In this document: one piece after another, positions 1 through 11,794 of the stretch
How positions within the stretch are numbered: the first letter of the stretch is position 1
How the letters are laid out: each line of letters starts with the position of its first letter
Source: Oidiodendron maius Zn
Taxonomy: Eukaryota > Ascomycota > Leotiomycetes > Myxotrichaceae
DNA length: 64,000 nucleotides
NCBI GenBank assembly: GCA_000827325.1
Contig: KN832870.1
Coordinates: 6,348,032-6,412,031, forward strand
Direction: 5' to 3'
Made by a program: the position numbers and the translations under genes
Notes under the pieces: generated by a model
What the model saw: the letters and a program-made list of their open reading frames with translations, nothing else
Databases searched by the model: none
What the model was told of the DNA's origin: nothing

Positions 1-2950
1 AGGCGGCCCTTGCTGACTAATATAGCTCTCTAGGTCTTATTCTTAATTAAGGACCTTAGTTCTGTATATATAGCTTCCAGCTACTCTGGCTAGTCAGGTG
101 AGTCCTTAGCCTCTTAGACTATTCTTGGCTCCTTATAGTCCGAAACAGCTGCTATATATCTACTAACCTGTATAGCTAGTAAGGCAGTTGCAAATAGGGC
201 TGGATTACTCTGGGTATATAATTGAGTGATCTGTTGATTTGAGAGATCTAGGGGAGGCTAGCCCTGGTTACCTTGAGGTGCCTCTATACTCCCCTGACTA
301 GGCTCCTCTTGATTGATTTGATCAGGTAGTCCTATCTGACTAGGTGTCTCTGAACCTAGTTGAATAGTCGGTGGTTCTGAAGCTCTTGGCTTATTCTTTG
401 ATCCTTTTGGTTGACCTCTCCCTCTAGATATAGGTGCTAGACTAGAGTCACTATCGCTTTCCTGATCTGCCTCTGTATCGACTACTATAGTCGAAAGGGG
501 GTTGTACTCCTGATCAAGACCACTGTCTTCCTCTTGGCTAGTAGCTTTAGGGGTGTATCTGATTTCCTTTAGTAGCCGGGTTAAATCAGCTGTATTTTCA
601 GGGTTATTAGGGTTTTTAAGGACCTTAGAGGCTTCTTCCAGAGGCTCTGATTTATCGAATACACAGTATGATGTTTGTATGATCTTTTGAGCCCTGCCTG
701 GGAGGTAGATATGGTATATCTTACTCCCTTTAAACCCTACAAGGTAGCCTTCCTTAGTATAAGGGGCTAGCTTTGCGCTCTTGACCCGTCTCTCCTTAGG
801 GATATTCATATACACCTTATAGCCTAGGACATATAGGTGGCTGATATCCGGTAAGTAGTTAGTGTCTTGTAGTCCTGGTTGGACCTAGCGTTTAAATGCT
901 TTAGCTGGAGTTATCTTATCAAGTGATAAGGTGGCTATACGATTTGTAACATACACTGCTCCTAGCAGTATTTCAGGCTATAACTCTAGTGGCAGGTTAG
1001 AGTCCTTAATAGCACTCCTTACCTTACTGAATATCGTGCGGTTTGTACACTCTGCAATACTATTCTGTTCAGGTGTGTAGGGAGTGGTGATCTTAGACAG
1101 CATTCCATGTTTCTTCAGGTGCTGAACTAGCTTATATCCACTATACTCCTTGCCCCCATTAATCCGATATGCCTTTACAGTGGTATTCCACTACATCTTA
1201 ACCAGTTGATTGAAATATACAATTGAGTGATATGTATCACCCTTGTTTTTAAAGGACTAGGCCCACCTAGCGTACGTTACGTCATCTGTAAATAGGCTAG
1301 CCCATGTATAGCTATTGAAGCCGACTGGTGATATCTTCTCGATATCAATATACACTAGCTCAAATGCGTTCTGTCGCCTTGATTAAGGTGTACAAGATAT
1401 ATTCCGAATCGAATTAGCTACCTGGTATATACAGTATAGGCCTAGCTCTGATTGGCTGGCCTTAATCGATATTCCCTTTATAATTAGTGCTGTCTCTTTC
1501 ACCCTATCTAGAGAGGTATATAGTAGACGTTTATACTATAGGACTAAGGGCTTCGGCTCTACTGAGCTTAATAATACATACATAAACATAGGCTCCTTTA
1601 CTACCTTTAGGAAGTGCCCTGACTTAGTAGTCTTGATCAGAGCTACTGGTTCATCGCTACCAGTATAGAGGACTCCCTTCTTAAGGTAGCCTCCCCTAGT
1701 GTATTTTTCAAACAGCTATCCAGAGAAGAGGTTGATTAGTATAGAGGGTAAGTGTAATATATCCTTTAGCTCTAGCTTTAGAGGTTTGCTATCAACACCC
1801 TTGATTTCCATTCTGACTGTGCCACTGCTTAGTGGTGTAGTAGGTCTATTGGCCGTTAATACAGTCTGTAAAGACCTATCGTTTGGAGTGTACGACTTAA
1901 AGTTGGCATACATATATATAATATACAATGCTGCACTATTATTGAAGCACTAGGAGTGTCGGTCTAGCCCTGACCTAGTCGAAAGGGCCACCACTGAGAG
2001 TGCTGGAGTATCGTCCTTATCGTTGTCCTTCTTCTTCTGGTTCTTGCCCTTAGAGGGTCTTAGTTTAGGGTGCTTTACCTAGCAGCTATTGTTATAGTGG
2101 CCATCCTTTTTATAGTGGCTGCATTTAACTGCCTCCTTATTTTCACCACCCTTGTATCCCTTGTATCCCTTATATCCCTTATTAGTAGCTGGCTTTCCAC
2201 TATATAGTGCAGTTGTTGGTTTTTTAGCTTTCCGGGATTCGTCTAGGATATCAGCTATTAGGTCTAGCAGTATTAGTGATGTTTTATATACATTAGACCT
2301 TTGCTAGTCTGCCTATATAGGGTATTCAGTATCTAGGAGTGCAATAAAGTTGATTATATATACCTCCTCTAGTAGGGGTAGTCCAATTATATTAAGCTTT
2401 GACTTAAAGGCCTTATATTAGTCAATAAATGTACCAATCGAGTCGTGGTATTCGACCCTTAAGGTATTATATTCAGTCAAATGCTTGTACTTAAGGTTCC
2501 ATCCAGTTAAGGTGTACCTCTGGTTAAGTAGGTGTATCATTTCGGCTGGATCTGTAACCCCCTTAAGCCTTACAGCTAGTTCAGGGTAAACTGACCCTTT
2601 GATTGATATCGCATATATCATCCTCTAGCAGTCGACTTCATCCGATTCAGGTATAGTCGACCCCTTTATGATGAACTTGGCTAGTCCCTTCAAGCCTAGG
2701 AATAGGGTTATATTATCCTTCTAGTCTTTATAGTTATCTTCTCCCTCTAGCCACATTGGCTTAGGGAGGAACATCGAGCTGGAGCCTTGATTGGCTATAA
2801 TCGAGTAATTTAAGTTAAATCTAGGTAATTCCGACTAACCTAAGGCAGCCGGGCTCATAACCTCTTGAACAGAGGTAATATAGGTGTACAGGTCGTAATC
2901 AGAATCAAGGTGAAACTCAGTTATATTGACTATTGAGTGATACAGAGACA
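1..2950 (-). mobile_element. Decayed Ty1/copia LTR retrotransposon (partial)
   Basis: A fossil copia-type element on the minus strand, cut by the left window edge. Reading leftward from about 2.95 kb, there is a Gag-like region with the UBN2/copia gag pattern (around 2.4-2.6 kb), then a CCHC-type zinc knuckle region (around 2.1 kb), then integrase-like sequence (about 1.0-1.9 kb). A linker of the kind that joins integrase to reverse transcriptase follows at 0.26-0.8 kb. The reverse transcriptase and far LTR would lie outside the window. The copy is AT-rich and carries many breaks, so it is old and inactive; the base bias fits RIP. No flanking LTR could be recognised with confidence. Confidence 0.75.
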
Positions 2951-4050
2951 ACTAAGGGGTTTAGACTACAGAGCGCAACGCTTATTATAAGCCTGCTTAT
3001 GTGGCAACATGCATAAGCCATTACGACTATACAGTCGTATGCTATTGTGTATATTGCCACTGCTTCTGAGACATCGTGACATATGTGCTTGAAGCCCTAG
3101 TCAATAAATTATATAGTAATTTTAAGTAAAAGTATTGTATAAAGCTATAGTTAAAACTCGAATGCTAAGGACTTTCTCTAGGGTCAAGGAGCTAGGTTCG
3201 TTGTCAAGTTACTATAATCACTAGATCTATCTCTAATTAAAATTCTTTCGAACTAAACAAAGAATATTATAGCTAGTAGGAGGTGAAAGGTGAATAATAC
3301 GAGTATAATAAAGGCGCCACTGTATGAAATTTGACTAGATTTAAGGGAGAAACAATTGAGAGACTAACTAGGAGTATACAACGCTGCCTAGAGGCAAATA
3401 TTTGAAATAAAATTGGTTTGACTAAATCCTAGAACACATTTTATTTAAAGTAAGAACTAACTGATTTGACTTAGTATTTGTAAACTTCCGTACATTTAAA
3501 GTATAGTGGTAGTACATAACCAAGATCACGGAAATGGCTAGAACTGACGGTACTGTAGTATAACTTGCTGGAAGTAAGGATTGATATTTTGGTTAAGGAG
3601 AAGTAAGAAGTCTAGATATTCAGAGAGCCTAATCATTCAGAAAGACACTGAATGAACAATGCGCAATCCACCAAACTAAGCCTTGCATAAGCGTCGCCAA
3701 ATTAACCAAGTCATCAGCGGTGCCATGACGTTCGGCTTGAGAATGTCCTATATGCTAGAAAACCGCGAGTATTCAGCTTTTGATTCGCTGTATTCTGATC
3801 TTTTTCACAGTACAGGTTGAGTTATATGATTTAAGGTGATACGTAATAATGACTATACCACCTGACTCCTATATGTATTGAGGCAATAGTAACTAATCCA
3901 GTATGCCTCCCTGTTCTTTATGTTATACCATATCTGAATGACCCGACATATACTGCCTGACCCAAGATATATTACTAAATAGCTATATTCTTAATAGAGT
4001 AAAACAAATTCTAAATTTTAAATCCTTACCCTTAGACTTAAATGATAGGC
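2951..4050. other. AT-rich intergenic stretch
   Basis: No supportable gene. The sequence is AT-rich and stop-dense in all frames. It may include the leader or LTR of the neighbouring copia fossil, but no paired terminal repeat was found. A small perfect hairpin (ACGACT with AGTCGT) sits near 3.03 kb. Confidence 0.5.
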
Positions 4051-4052
4051 TC

Positions 4053-4306
4053 TGTTGACTGGTATAAGGCTTCAAGCATATCTATACATGCGATACAGCT
4101 GCCTACTAGGCTGCCCACTGGTGCCTATAGGGTGACTAAGTGGGAGCCTATTTGGTGACTCAATTGAGTGTATAGTGTTGAGCATAAAAGGCTCTAGTTC
4201 TCCTGAATCTCTTCTTACTTTAGTTGTCTCTGCATCACTCAATACAACACTGAGTTTCACCTTGATTCCTGACTACGACCTGTGCACTATGTGACCTCGG
4301 TTCAAG
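4053..4306 (+). repeat. Dispersed repeat copy 1, solo-LTR-like
   Basis: One of three same-orientation copies of a roughly 250-bp repeat (others at 29.65 kb and 48.49 kb). It starts TGTTGACT, carries a conserved GGTGACTCAATTGAGTG block, then a TATA-like TATAAAAGG or AGCATAAAAGG segment, then a conserved stretch ending near GACCTCGGTTCAAGA. A TG start, an internal TATA box and the size suggest a solo LTR of a retroelement, but no target duplication was confirmed. Open frames inside it are artefacts of the repeat. Confidence 0.65.
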
Positions 4307-4309
4307 AGG

Positions 4310-5125
4310 CTCTACTATTTATTAATCTAAGAGTAAAATTACTAATCTCTTAGATATAACTTTATATACTAGATAAATATTAAAAGACACGACATATTAA
4401 GAAAACTACTATAATTCTAGAATAGTAGTGAAAATATTGTACCTAATCTATACCTTAAGTAAATGTGCTAATATTATTACCAAGCATCTCATGTCTTAAA
4501 AAGGCCGTAGGATAGAAAAGGCCTCTCTTAAAGACAAAAACCAACGAACTATAATCGTTGAAATATAGAGGCGGAGGCTTAAAAACGCTGTAAGATGCAC
4601 GAGAAAAATGGAAGCTCTATAAACACTATTATACGCGAGACACATCGCTTGCTATTTTGCTTTACAGCTGATTATATTCACAAAATCTTTTGCGTAGCTA
4701 AATCTAGTGTACCGTTTTTCCTTTTCACCAATAAACCTTAAACAAGTATTAATGACCCGAACAAGGCAAACTAAAACAGAAGGCCAAAGTGCCAGAGTAG
4801 TGTCATAGTCTCTGAAACGGCTGTTGAGAAATCGGGATTCTGCTCTGCTACCGCCCGTTCTACACTACGCATAGCTGACGTGTCCCAGCAGCCCGAATAA
4901 TCTCAAGGAACGATAGTCAGAATTAATATGATTAGACACTTTAACTGACACAAAACGAAAGAAAGAACAATTCAACGAGAAAGACGTAAACAAAAGCGGG
5001 TAACGTCATATTTCATTCTAAGCCCCAAAGCGTCGGTTTGCTTCCCACGTTGCATTCGCTCCAAGTTATTGTAAGCAACCTACACTTTCTTCTCTAGCTT
5101 TATGCTTTAGTTATACATACTATCA
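4310..5125. other. Intergenic, no gene seen
   Basis: AT-rich sequence with no open frame or repeat that I can support. It lies 3' of the JmjC gene and probably includes its terminator region. Confidence 0.5.
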
Positions 5126-5130
5126 TTACA

Positions 5131-7122
5131 TTAAATAGATGAATATTGAAGCAATTTTAAATCTTTTGGCCAACGCCCAAATACGTTGCTTGTGACTGCT
5201 CTTCGATGCTCTTCTTCTGTCGGGCAGTCATCAGCACAAGGAATACCAATCATTTCACAGGAACATGCGGCCTTGCGCCCTTTTATAGAGGACCGTCGAC
5301 TAGTGCAAGACCTACGACAGGAAAAAGATGATACCCCCAAGCTTCTACACTTTGCAAGGAAGGAATCTATATCTGGGACGCCATGCGATAAAGGATTAGC
5401 TAAGACATTTCGTACGTAGAACTCAAGAATTCTTCGTGTCTCGTGAGAAGGCACTTCGTTAGTACAGTCGGGATTCTTAATGAGCCAGTCCCATGTGCTG
5501 ATAGTGCTGTCGATATATTCCGGATGCACTCCAGTGAACCCCCTGAAGAAACAGTCCGTGACAGTTACTGGGGCATGTATAGTCCCTGGAGGCATGATGA
5601 TAGTATCACCTTCGACAAGAGAGACAGCAATGAGCCGAGCTGGCGGCGATGGTACATAATCTCCTTTATAGGACGCGAATCTCTGCATCTCATGCGTTAT
5701 TTCGTCTTCCGAGCAATCCTTGAAGCTGACAAAGAGCCAATATTTCAGCGGACTTGTATTAATTGGCGCCCTACCGGGAAGTGACATAAAGCGCGCATGA
5801 GACGTGTGCATAGTAGGCTCCAAGGTACAACCTGTCCATACGCCTAAGTGATCCATATGAAAACTGCTAAACATACCGCCTTGCGCCAGGATCGAGAATC
5901 GCCGACATGCGGAGATATCATTTCCAGCAACCCGCAACGAGCTTTTGCCAATTGTTGTGCTTTCGGGGTCTACTGCTAGCTTAGTGGTGATAGCAGAGTA
6001 GTTGGCAGCACGATCGAGAAAGTTAAAATATCGCGTAAAGCCAGACGGTGGATAGCGCGGTCTGAACTCCTGGATGTTTAAAAGATTAAGTGGCGGATGA
6101 AGGCTTGTGAAGTTGGTGGATTCCCAACGTTGGAGGACTTCGGAGATCGGTAGATTTTCTGCAGACATACGGCAAGCCAATTGTTCCTCTCCGGTCCGCA
6201 CATTTCTGCTACACGCCCATGGTTTCTTTGACCAATCTTGGATGTCTATGGTCGATTTCTGTGGTAGTCGGCCAATATCGTCTAGGAGTTGCTGGGCAGA
6301 GTATGGCTCACCGCTTCGCTCAATGTAACGTCTGTCGCGGATGACAACCAACTGAGGATCAACAAGGTTTTGAGCCCAATAGAAATACTCTTCTTCCGTC
6401 ATGACGAGATACTCGCCGCGATCCGTAGAACAGCTGCACCCCGGGTGTACTGCTTTCCCCGGTCTAGCAATTCTCAACAGTGTCAGGGCTCTTCGGGACT
6501 CGATATTCAGAAATGACTGATCAACCTCGTCCTCATATCTCGAAGCCTTTTCGTATTGCGAACGAAGCCACTTGCCTCTCGGATCTAGATGAAATAGAGT
6601 CCATTGTTCGTCATTGTAGTCAGAGAACGGGCAAGTCTTCGACGGAATTTCCACGGGGTTGGTGCAGGCAGCTAGGTCTTGCCTTACTCCTGCACTTTCC
6701 AATAAAGGCGTGGTTGGGACACTACAACCCTCCAATTGGCGCAAAGGCAGCGTCTTCAAGATATTGAGTTGGCCGACAGTCTTCGCCAGTCCCGCAGGGT
6801 GGGGAGCGAGCTTCCACCATGTTTTAATCTCGATTAAATAATCCGTTGACTTCAATGACCCAAGATGCCAGACATATACTGTCGATGCACATAATACGAA
6901 TACCTCTGGAAAAGTCGCCCACAGGTCATTTAAGATATCATGTGCTCGTCTTTTGCGAGGGTTTCTTCCGATTGAGCTGCGAGCTAGAGCTACTGCATTA
7001 CAACATTTTGCAATACGGTCTACTTTGCTCCTTGGCAGCGGAACGTATTCCTCCGAGTACCTTTTCAGCTCACAGTCTAGGAGATCGATGAGGGTCTCAG
7101 TTGTTAAACCGAAATGTGACAT
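5131..7122 (-). CDS. JmjC-domain protein
   Basis: A 663-residue uninterrupted protein. Residues about 400-540 form a JmjC/cupin-type fold. The Fe(II) motif HxD is seen at H422-x-D424 within SSFHMDHLGVW, and the distal histidine at H516 within PPGTIHAPV. This predicts an Fe(II)/2-oxoglutarate oxygenase. The substrate is unknown: histone-lysine demethylation is the family's best known job, but no PHD, JmjN or ARID domain is visible. The C-terminus (about 600-645) is rich in cysteine and arginine (CRRSCTSRRSS, then CSCEMIGIPCADDC) and could bind metal or nucleic acid. The start codon lies at the edge of a GGTGAAGTGA-type satellite that must be its 5' leader or promoter. JmjC proteins of this sort are common in fungal accessory regions. 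The family call is secure, the role is not. Confidence 0.85.
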   Translation of the reverse strand: MSHFGLTTETLIDLLDCELKRYSEEYVPLPRSKVDRIAKCCNAVALARSSIGRNPRKRRAHDILNDLWATFPEVFVLCASTVYVWHLGSLKSTDYLIEIKTWWKLAPHPAGLAKTVGQLNILKTLPLRQLEGCSVPTTPLLESAGVRQDLAACTNPVEIPSKTCPFSDYNDEQWTLFHLDPRGKWLRSQYEKASRYEDEVDQSFLNIESRRALTLLRIARPGKAVHPGCSCSTDRGEYLVMTEEEYFYWAQNLVDPQLVVIRDRRYIERSGEPYSAQQLLDDIGRLPQKSTIDIQDWSKKPWACSRNVRTGEEQLACRMSAENLPISEVLQRWESTNFTSLHPPLNLLNIQEFRPRYPPSGFTRYFNFLDRAANYSAITTKLAVDPESTTIGKSSLRVAGNDISACRRFSILAQGGMFSSFHMDHLGVWTGCTLEPTMHTSHARFMSLPGRAPINTSPLKYWLFVSFKDCSEDEITHEMQRFASYKGDYVPSPPARLIAVSLVEGDTIIMPPGTIHAPVTVTDCFFRGFTGVHPEYIDSTISTWDWLIKNPDCTNEVPSHETRRILEFYVRNVLANPLSHGVPDIDSFLAKCRSLGVSSFSCRRSCTSRRSSIKGRKAACSCEMIGIPCADDCPTEEEHRRAVTSNVFGRWPKDLKLLQYSSI

Positions 7123-7123
7123 T

Positions 7124-7296
7124 GAAGTGAAGTGAAGTGAGGTGAAGTGAAATTGAGGTGAAGTGAAGTGAGGTGAAGTGAAATTGAGGTGAAGTAAGGT
7201 AAGGTGAGGTAAGGTGAGGTAAGGTGAGGTAAGGTGAGGTAAGGTGAGGTAAGGTGAGGTGAGGTGAGGTGAAGTAAGGTGAAGTGAGGAAAGTGC
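7124..7296 (+). repeat. GGTGAAGTGA / GGTAAGGTGA satellite
   Basis: About 170 bp of short degenerate tandem repeats: first GTGAAGTGAGGTGAAGTGA with AAATTGAGG spacers, then GGTAAGGTGA units. It begins directly upstream of the JmjC start codon. The reverse-complement family (CCTCACTTCACC) occurs at 21.49-21.77 kb. Confidence 0.9.
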
Positions 7297-7845
7297 AGTA
7301 AGGTTACTGGACTTGTTCCTATAGTGAGAAGCTATTTAGTTCCTGGCATCATTGGTGATTAAGAGTTAAAACCTAGCAGAGAACACTGACAACATGTCAG
7401 ACACAAGATGGAATTGAAATACCCTAGGGAGCGGAAATGCACCCAATTATTACTTTCAGTCAGATGCTGACTTGAGGCAACCCCACGTCTATCCAAGCAG
7501 AGAGCGTCCCTGCCCTACCCTCTTGGGCAGTTGCCAATTTAACCCCCTTGGGTTATCGGAGATATACGAGTAGCCAAGGTAGCAACGATTATATTTAGGG
7601 ATACACTCAAAGCTAGTTCCTATCGTACAGTGTTTAAACAAAAGGTTTTGGCTCGCGGCGGGAAATTGGATACACATATTCAATGAGAAGCACTTCGCAA
7701 TCGCACTTCGCTGAAATTCTTGAGCGGGTACAGGACACGGTATGCAGGTATCACGATAGATGCCACAGCTCGAAGGCAATAAGCTACTAAGAACTTGTAT
7801 CTCCTCGACTAGCAGACACTGCCCTCGATTCTATGAGTCCTAGAT

Positions 7846-8068
7846 AGGTCCATACGGGGTTAATCGTTCGCTGGGCCGCAGCGTTTTGACAGGAAAGTAG
7901 CCCCGAGAAGTCCATATGGGGTTAATCGTACGCTGTGCCGCAGACTTTTTATGCATTCACATGCAGTGTTAATCGTTCGCTGTGCCGCAACGTTTTTGTG
8001 TATTCAAGGAAGTGCCTAGCGAAGTCTATACTGGGTTAATCGTGCGCTGTGCCGTAGCGTTTATGTGG
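7846..8068 (+). repeat. Minisatellite, four imperfect units
   Basis: Four degenerate units begin near 7849, 7910, 7957 and 8022. Each has the core GGGTTAATCGTNCGCTGTGCCG followed by a GCAACGTTTTT-like tail, with spacing of roughly 48-65 bp. No coding content is seen. Confidence 0.8.
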
Positions 8069-8499
8069 TCGATAAGGGCAGCGATCGGCCCCCAAATCCC
8101 GCCACATCCGTCAATGCTGCGGGGACCGGATCAAAATCTCCGGTCCCGCGCTCCCGGATACTAATGCGCAGTAAAGTACTGAAGAAGCACATGGCGTGCT
8201 AGCCCATTAAGGACTGGCGCTTATGTAGCCACACTTAGGAGTAATTCACCTATTGACATGCTCGAGTTATATGATTGGTAACATTACTACGCAACCTTTT
8301 TCAGTACTTACAGGTGTAGACTATTGTGACGGGCTCAAGAAGAATGGGGCATTTGGTCCGTGGGTATCCGAAAGAAAGGACTCAAAGGATATATTCAACT
8401 ATCAACTGTCTTAACTAAGAGAATAAGCTAAGGAGTGAAGATAAGGCTCCTTACATGAAGGGAATCTAGTCGTGTGCCTCTGAGCAAGCGAAGGGCCAA

Positions 8500-8760
8500 T
8501 TGTCCTGTCTAGTAAATGCCCCACCTACCAAACTCCCTCGGCAACTCGATCGGAGCTATGTCCGTGAGCTGACCTGGCAAATGCCCTATGGGTCGTTTGG
8601 CTGACTTGGGGCTATGTCTGTTAAGTGACCTGTCAAATGCCCCATGGGCCGTTTGGCTGACAGGGGCTATGCCCAGCAGGCGACCTGTCAAATGCCCCAG
8701 GGCCAGTGTGACGGACTACGGGCCGTTTGGAAATTGCCCTGGCCGTTTGACTAGGCCGTG
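8500..8760 (+). repeat. Minisatellite, four imperfect units
   Basis: Four units carry the core CAAATGCCCCATGGGCCGTT with GGCTGAC and GGGCTATG linkers, near 8514, 8578, 8634 and 8688. Spacing is 54-64 bp. The surrounding 7.3-9.7 kb holds no convincing gene. Confidence 0.8.
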
Positions 8761-8769
8761 ACGGCTATC

Positions 8770-9690
8770 CCTTCAAAGCAGATGATATTAACTAATAGGA
8801 CGTATTACTCCGGTGCTAACTTCTGCAGTAAATCACTAGTAACAACCCACGCCAATTACAAAATTAGATATTAGCTCATACAAATATAATAGTGTTATAA
8901 AATACGCGCGAGCGAATCCCTGCATTTGCACCTTTAAACAAAGGTAGTGGCCGTCCTTCGAGGGAATATGTAAAGTGCTAGTAGAGTTATACAGTTAGTA
9001 ATTATAATCTATAATTAGCTAGGATCAATTGCTCGTTTCGCTCACTTCAAGCCAGGCAGGCGCGATCTACAACTGATGAGTGTTTTGTACGAATAAAGGG
9101 CATTTACAAATTAACTTAGGAGGAACCCACTAAACACTATCTTTAATATTCATTAGAGGAGATTATTATCTGGGAGGAACTATCCTCTTCCCCCTTTTCT
9201 TTACTACGTATTATATCACTCACTAAAATTTAGTGCTTCGAGACCTCACAAGCTTGGCCCTGATAGCGCTAGGAGCCACGTGTAAGTAGTTCAGAGTGAA
9301 AGGGCGGTACTCTCGTCAGTAAAACTTTAGTTGTAGTTTTCGGAATATCTTATAAAATTATTAATATAGACCAGACTTAGTTAATAGGTATCTGCTGGAT
9401 TCATGACACAAGTTATTACCACCTATCGTGAATCTCTTTAGGGTAAAGAGATATCGCATTACCAAGTATCATAAGTCAGGTTTGGGATTCATAGATAGGA
9501 ATTCATAGGTAGGGGGTTATCTATATATAGGTAGCCTGGAGCCTAACTAGCTTGCTTCTACAAACTTGACTAGGGCATGGTAGTATTCTCAGACATCTCT
9601 CTAGATAGGAAGACTACCCGTTACACGGGCCTTACCATCGGTATCTTGGCCACCACGTAGGTGACTTTTCCACTTCGACACCACCACTGT
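8770..9690. other. AT-rich intergenic stretch
   Basis: No supportable gene, RNA or repeat. The right part (after about 9.6 kb) lies 3' of the small gene at 9.7-10.2 kb. Confidence 0.5.
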
Positions 9691-9695
9691 GGTTC

Positions 9696-10244
9696 TTATA
9701 CTGTCTCTTTTAAGCCGTTTTGTATGTACTGACGGTTGAACACCCGGCCCGTCCCGACAAGCTCCTCCTCGACCCAGCTTACCGTCGCCATCTCGATAGG
9801 CACCCGTACGTACATAGTTGCGTAGAAATCCGTGATTAGTATTCTATCGTCACCCCGGGTGTACCCGACCCGACACGTCTTGTTCTTGATCGTGTCTTCA
9901 TCGAGGATCGTAAAGGTCAGCTGAGCGAAGCTGGGATGGGGGTGCTCCTTGACCCACTCGCGGATCTCATCATCTGTCTTTCCGAGGAACGGGGACTCGA
10001 AGGCCCGTGCCGGCTTGCGGGAGCCATGCTGAACCGAGTTCAGGTCAGTGGTCTCGAGAATACACGGAGATGCGCCAACGTCACCATCGTCAACCATTGC
10101 AAAGCAGCCCTCGTAAGCTTGATCGATAAACTCATCCAGAACCTGTATAGAAGCTTAGAAATGAATGAACTAGCGATGAGTCTCAGGGTGGATATTGGGC
10201 CATACTTGAGGTGGGATATTCGCAGTGCAGAAGACAGCATACAT
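9696..10244 (-). CDS. Small unknown protein, two exons
   Basis: Proposed structure is exon 1 at 10206-10244 and exon 2 at 9696-10142, with a 63-bp intron (donor GTATGG, acceptor CTATACAG). This gives 161 residues starting MYAVFCTANIPPQVLDEF. The spliced frame stays open through both exons, which supports the intron. The protein is acidic in the middle, with no signal peptide, no membrane segment and no catalytic motif I recognise. Its general pattern (short alpha/beta start, then TILDEDTI, then RVPIE near the end) recalls small fungal proteins of unknown function such as the DUF6924 type, but this is only an impression. Codon use and GC are higher than in the surrounding DNA, which favours a real gene. 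Confidence 0.6.
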
Positions 10245-10369
10245 TGTGACACAATCGGTAACCTTGTCTGTCCGTGAAGTATTAGGTTGTTGCTGCTGGG
10301 ATTGTTCCTCGGCGGAGGGTGCCATTTTCCAGATAGCTATTTGAACTTTTCCTGCAGTTATCGAACTTG

Positions 10370-10475
10370 TTGGAATTGTCGGGCTTGTCGGAGTTGTCGA
10401 GCTTGTTAGAGTTGTTGGGCTTGTTGGAGTTGTCGAGATTGTTGGAGTTGTGGGGGCTTTTGAAGTTGTCAATGT
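10370..10475. repeat. 9/18-bp tandem repeat (TTGTTGGAGTTGTCGGGC type)
   Basis: About 100 bp of TTGTTGGAGTTGTCGAGC-like units. On the minus strand it would encode Pro/Thr/Ser- or Asn/Lys/Asp-rich low complexity in different frames, within open frames of 130-150 codons (10170-10734). I do not call a gene here, because two overlapping frames are equally open as a result of the repeat. Confidence 0.7.
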
Positions 10476-11072
10476 TTGAGGTGACGTGCCTCGTGATGAC
10501 GTGAGCCAAGATGCCGGACGAGAAAGTGCCGCATATGGACTGTGCGGCAACTGAGCCGCGAGCCACATTGACGCGCCTGGATGCTGCTATGATGCAGCGG
10601 TCTTTGCCTACTGTTGTGTTTCGGCTAATTCCTTTGCTCCTTAAGCTCCTTACTTTGGACTGCAGATGCGCCGCGCAGCGTGTTTTGCTCCGCACCGCGT
10701 CGGCAGAGGTGCCGTCGCAGCACCGCCAATCCATCAGACTCTGGGGTCCGACTCTGGGATGACTTGCTGTGGCACAAGAATACTAGGCGCGCCATCAATG
10801 ACAAGAGGCGAAGTTCAAAGATGTTGTTATTATTAGCTCATTCAGCGGCGCACATCTCCCTATCCGCACTTCAAGGGGCCAGAAAGGTGAAAGGAGGATG
10901 ACAGTCAGTCAAGGTCTCATCAGTATGGCTTAGTTTTCGGAGTAGGTGGCGCCCGAACGTGTTGGATTATCTCTCCTCAGCTATTCTTGGCTACTTTTTA
11001 CATGGCCGAACCACAATCCTTTGGGCCACCACTATGGCGGCTTCCAGGCAACAGAAGAGCAAAATTTTGAGA

Positions 11073-11080
11073 TATATAAA
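11073..11080 (+). promoter_or_regulatory. TATA box (TATATAAA)
   Basis: A consensus TATA element about 150 bp upstream of the ATG at 11225. A CT/TTCC-rich leader of tandem CTTCNNNNNGACGCTTC units (11125-11185) follows it. Confidence 0.55.
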
Positions 11081-11224
11081 GCGCCAGTGCTCCTAGCTAA
11101 GTCAAACCAACATTCCATTCAATCTTCTTCCAGACACTTCATTATCTCCTTCCAGACGCTTCGGTATCTTCTTCCGGACGCTTCAGTATCTACTTCTTCT
11201 CTAAGCTCCATTAAAAGGCCCACC

Positions 11225-11789
11225 ATGAAGATCTCAATTGCCGGCTCCGTTGTCTCCCTACTCATAGCCGGTGTCGTATCACTGCCTATGCCTCCTAAGG
11301 AGCACATCGACGCTAATATCGACCCCAGCAAGGCTCCCGCCACAGCACAAAACATACAGGACCACGTGGCGAAGTACGGACCGGACTCCATGACCACCAC
11401 GGTCGGCCAGTTGAACTCGCCAGGGACGGCCTCTGGCCTGCGCACAGATGCAATTGGTGACAAAAAGCAACCAGGGATGGTGATTGATGAGGAACCCCCC
11501 GCGAGCTTCAGGAATCCAGGAGACCCGGTAACTACAAAAGCGACCGCAAAAGAAGAGGGTTCTCGTAAGTGTCTCTCCCGTAATCCCGTACTTTTAGTCT
11601 TGACTAACTCTGCTTTCCTATCGCGCTCTAGACCAAGGCGGCGTCCTTTCCTCGGGCATACAGAAAGCAAAGGCGTCAGGTAATCCCGATACGACAATTA
11701 CACACGGCATTAAAGGCCAAGACCTAGGCCCTAGCACGTCAACTGAAGAACCAAATCCTGCCCAAGCCGCCAAGGACCGCCACAGCTAG
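11225..11789 (+). CDS. Small secreted protein, two exons
   Basis: Exon 1 is 11225-11564 and exon 2 is 11632-11789. The intron of 67 bp has donor GTAAGT, branch TGACTAAC and acceptor GCTCTAG. The 165-residue product begins MKISIAGSVVSLLIAGVVSL, a clear signal peptide with cleavage expected near residue 19-20. The mature part is hydrophilic and Gly/Pro/Asp-rich, and I see no cysteine in it. It ends in a Gln/Asp/Pro-rich tail. The ATG at 11225 is preferred over the longer upstream frame because it is preceded by CACC and starts the signal peptide. It is one of four small secreted proteins near a WOPR regulator and could be an effector-like or cell-wall protein. Function unknown. Confidence 0.75.
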
Positions 11790-11794
11790 AAGCG

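Noticed and set aside
4072-4260. 62-codon minus-strand frame, repeated at 29666-29854
   Set aside because: It is conserved only because it lies within a dispersed solo-LTR-like repeat. The frame is lost in the third copy.
5186-7135. Several plus-strand frames of 60-113 codons
   Set aside because: They are antisense shadows of the JmjC gene with no domain content.
10170-10734. Two overlapping low-complexity minus-strand frames (132 and 150 codons)
   Set aside because: Both are kept open by an 18-bp repeat. Only the short exon at 10206-10244 fits a spliced gene.
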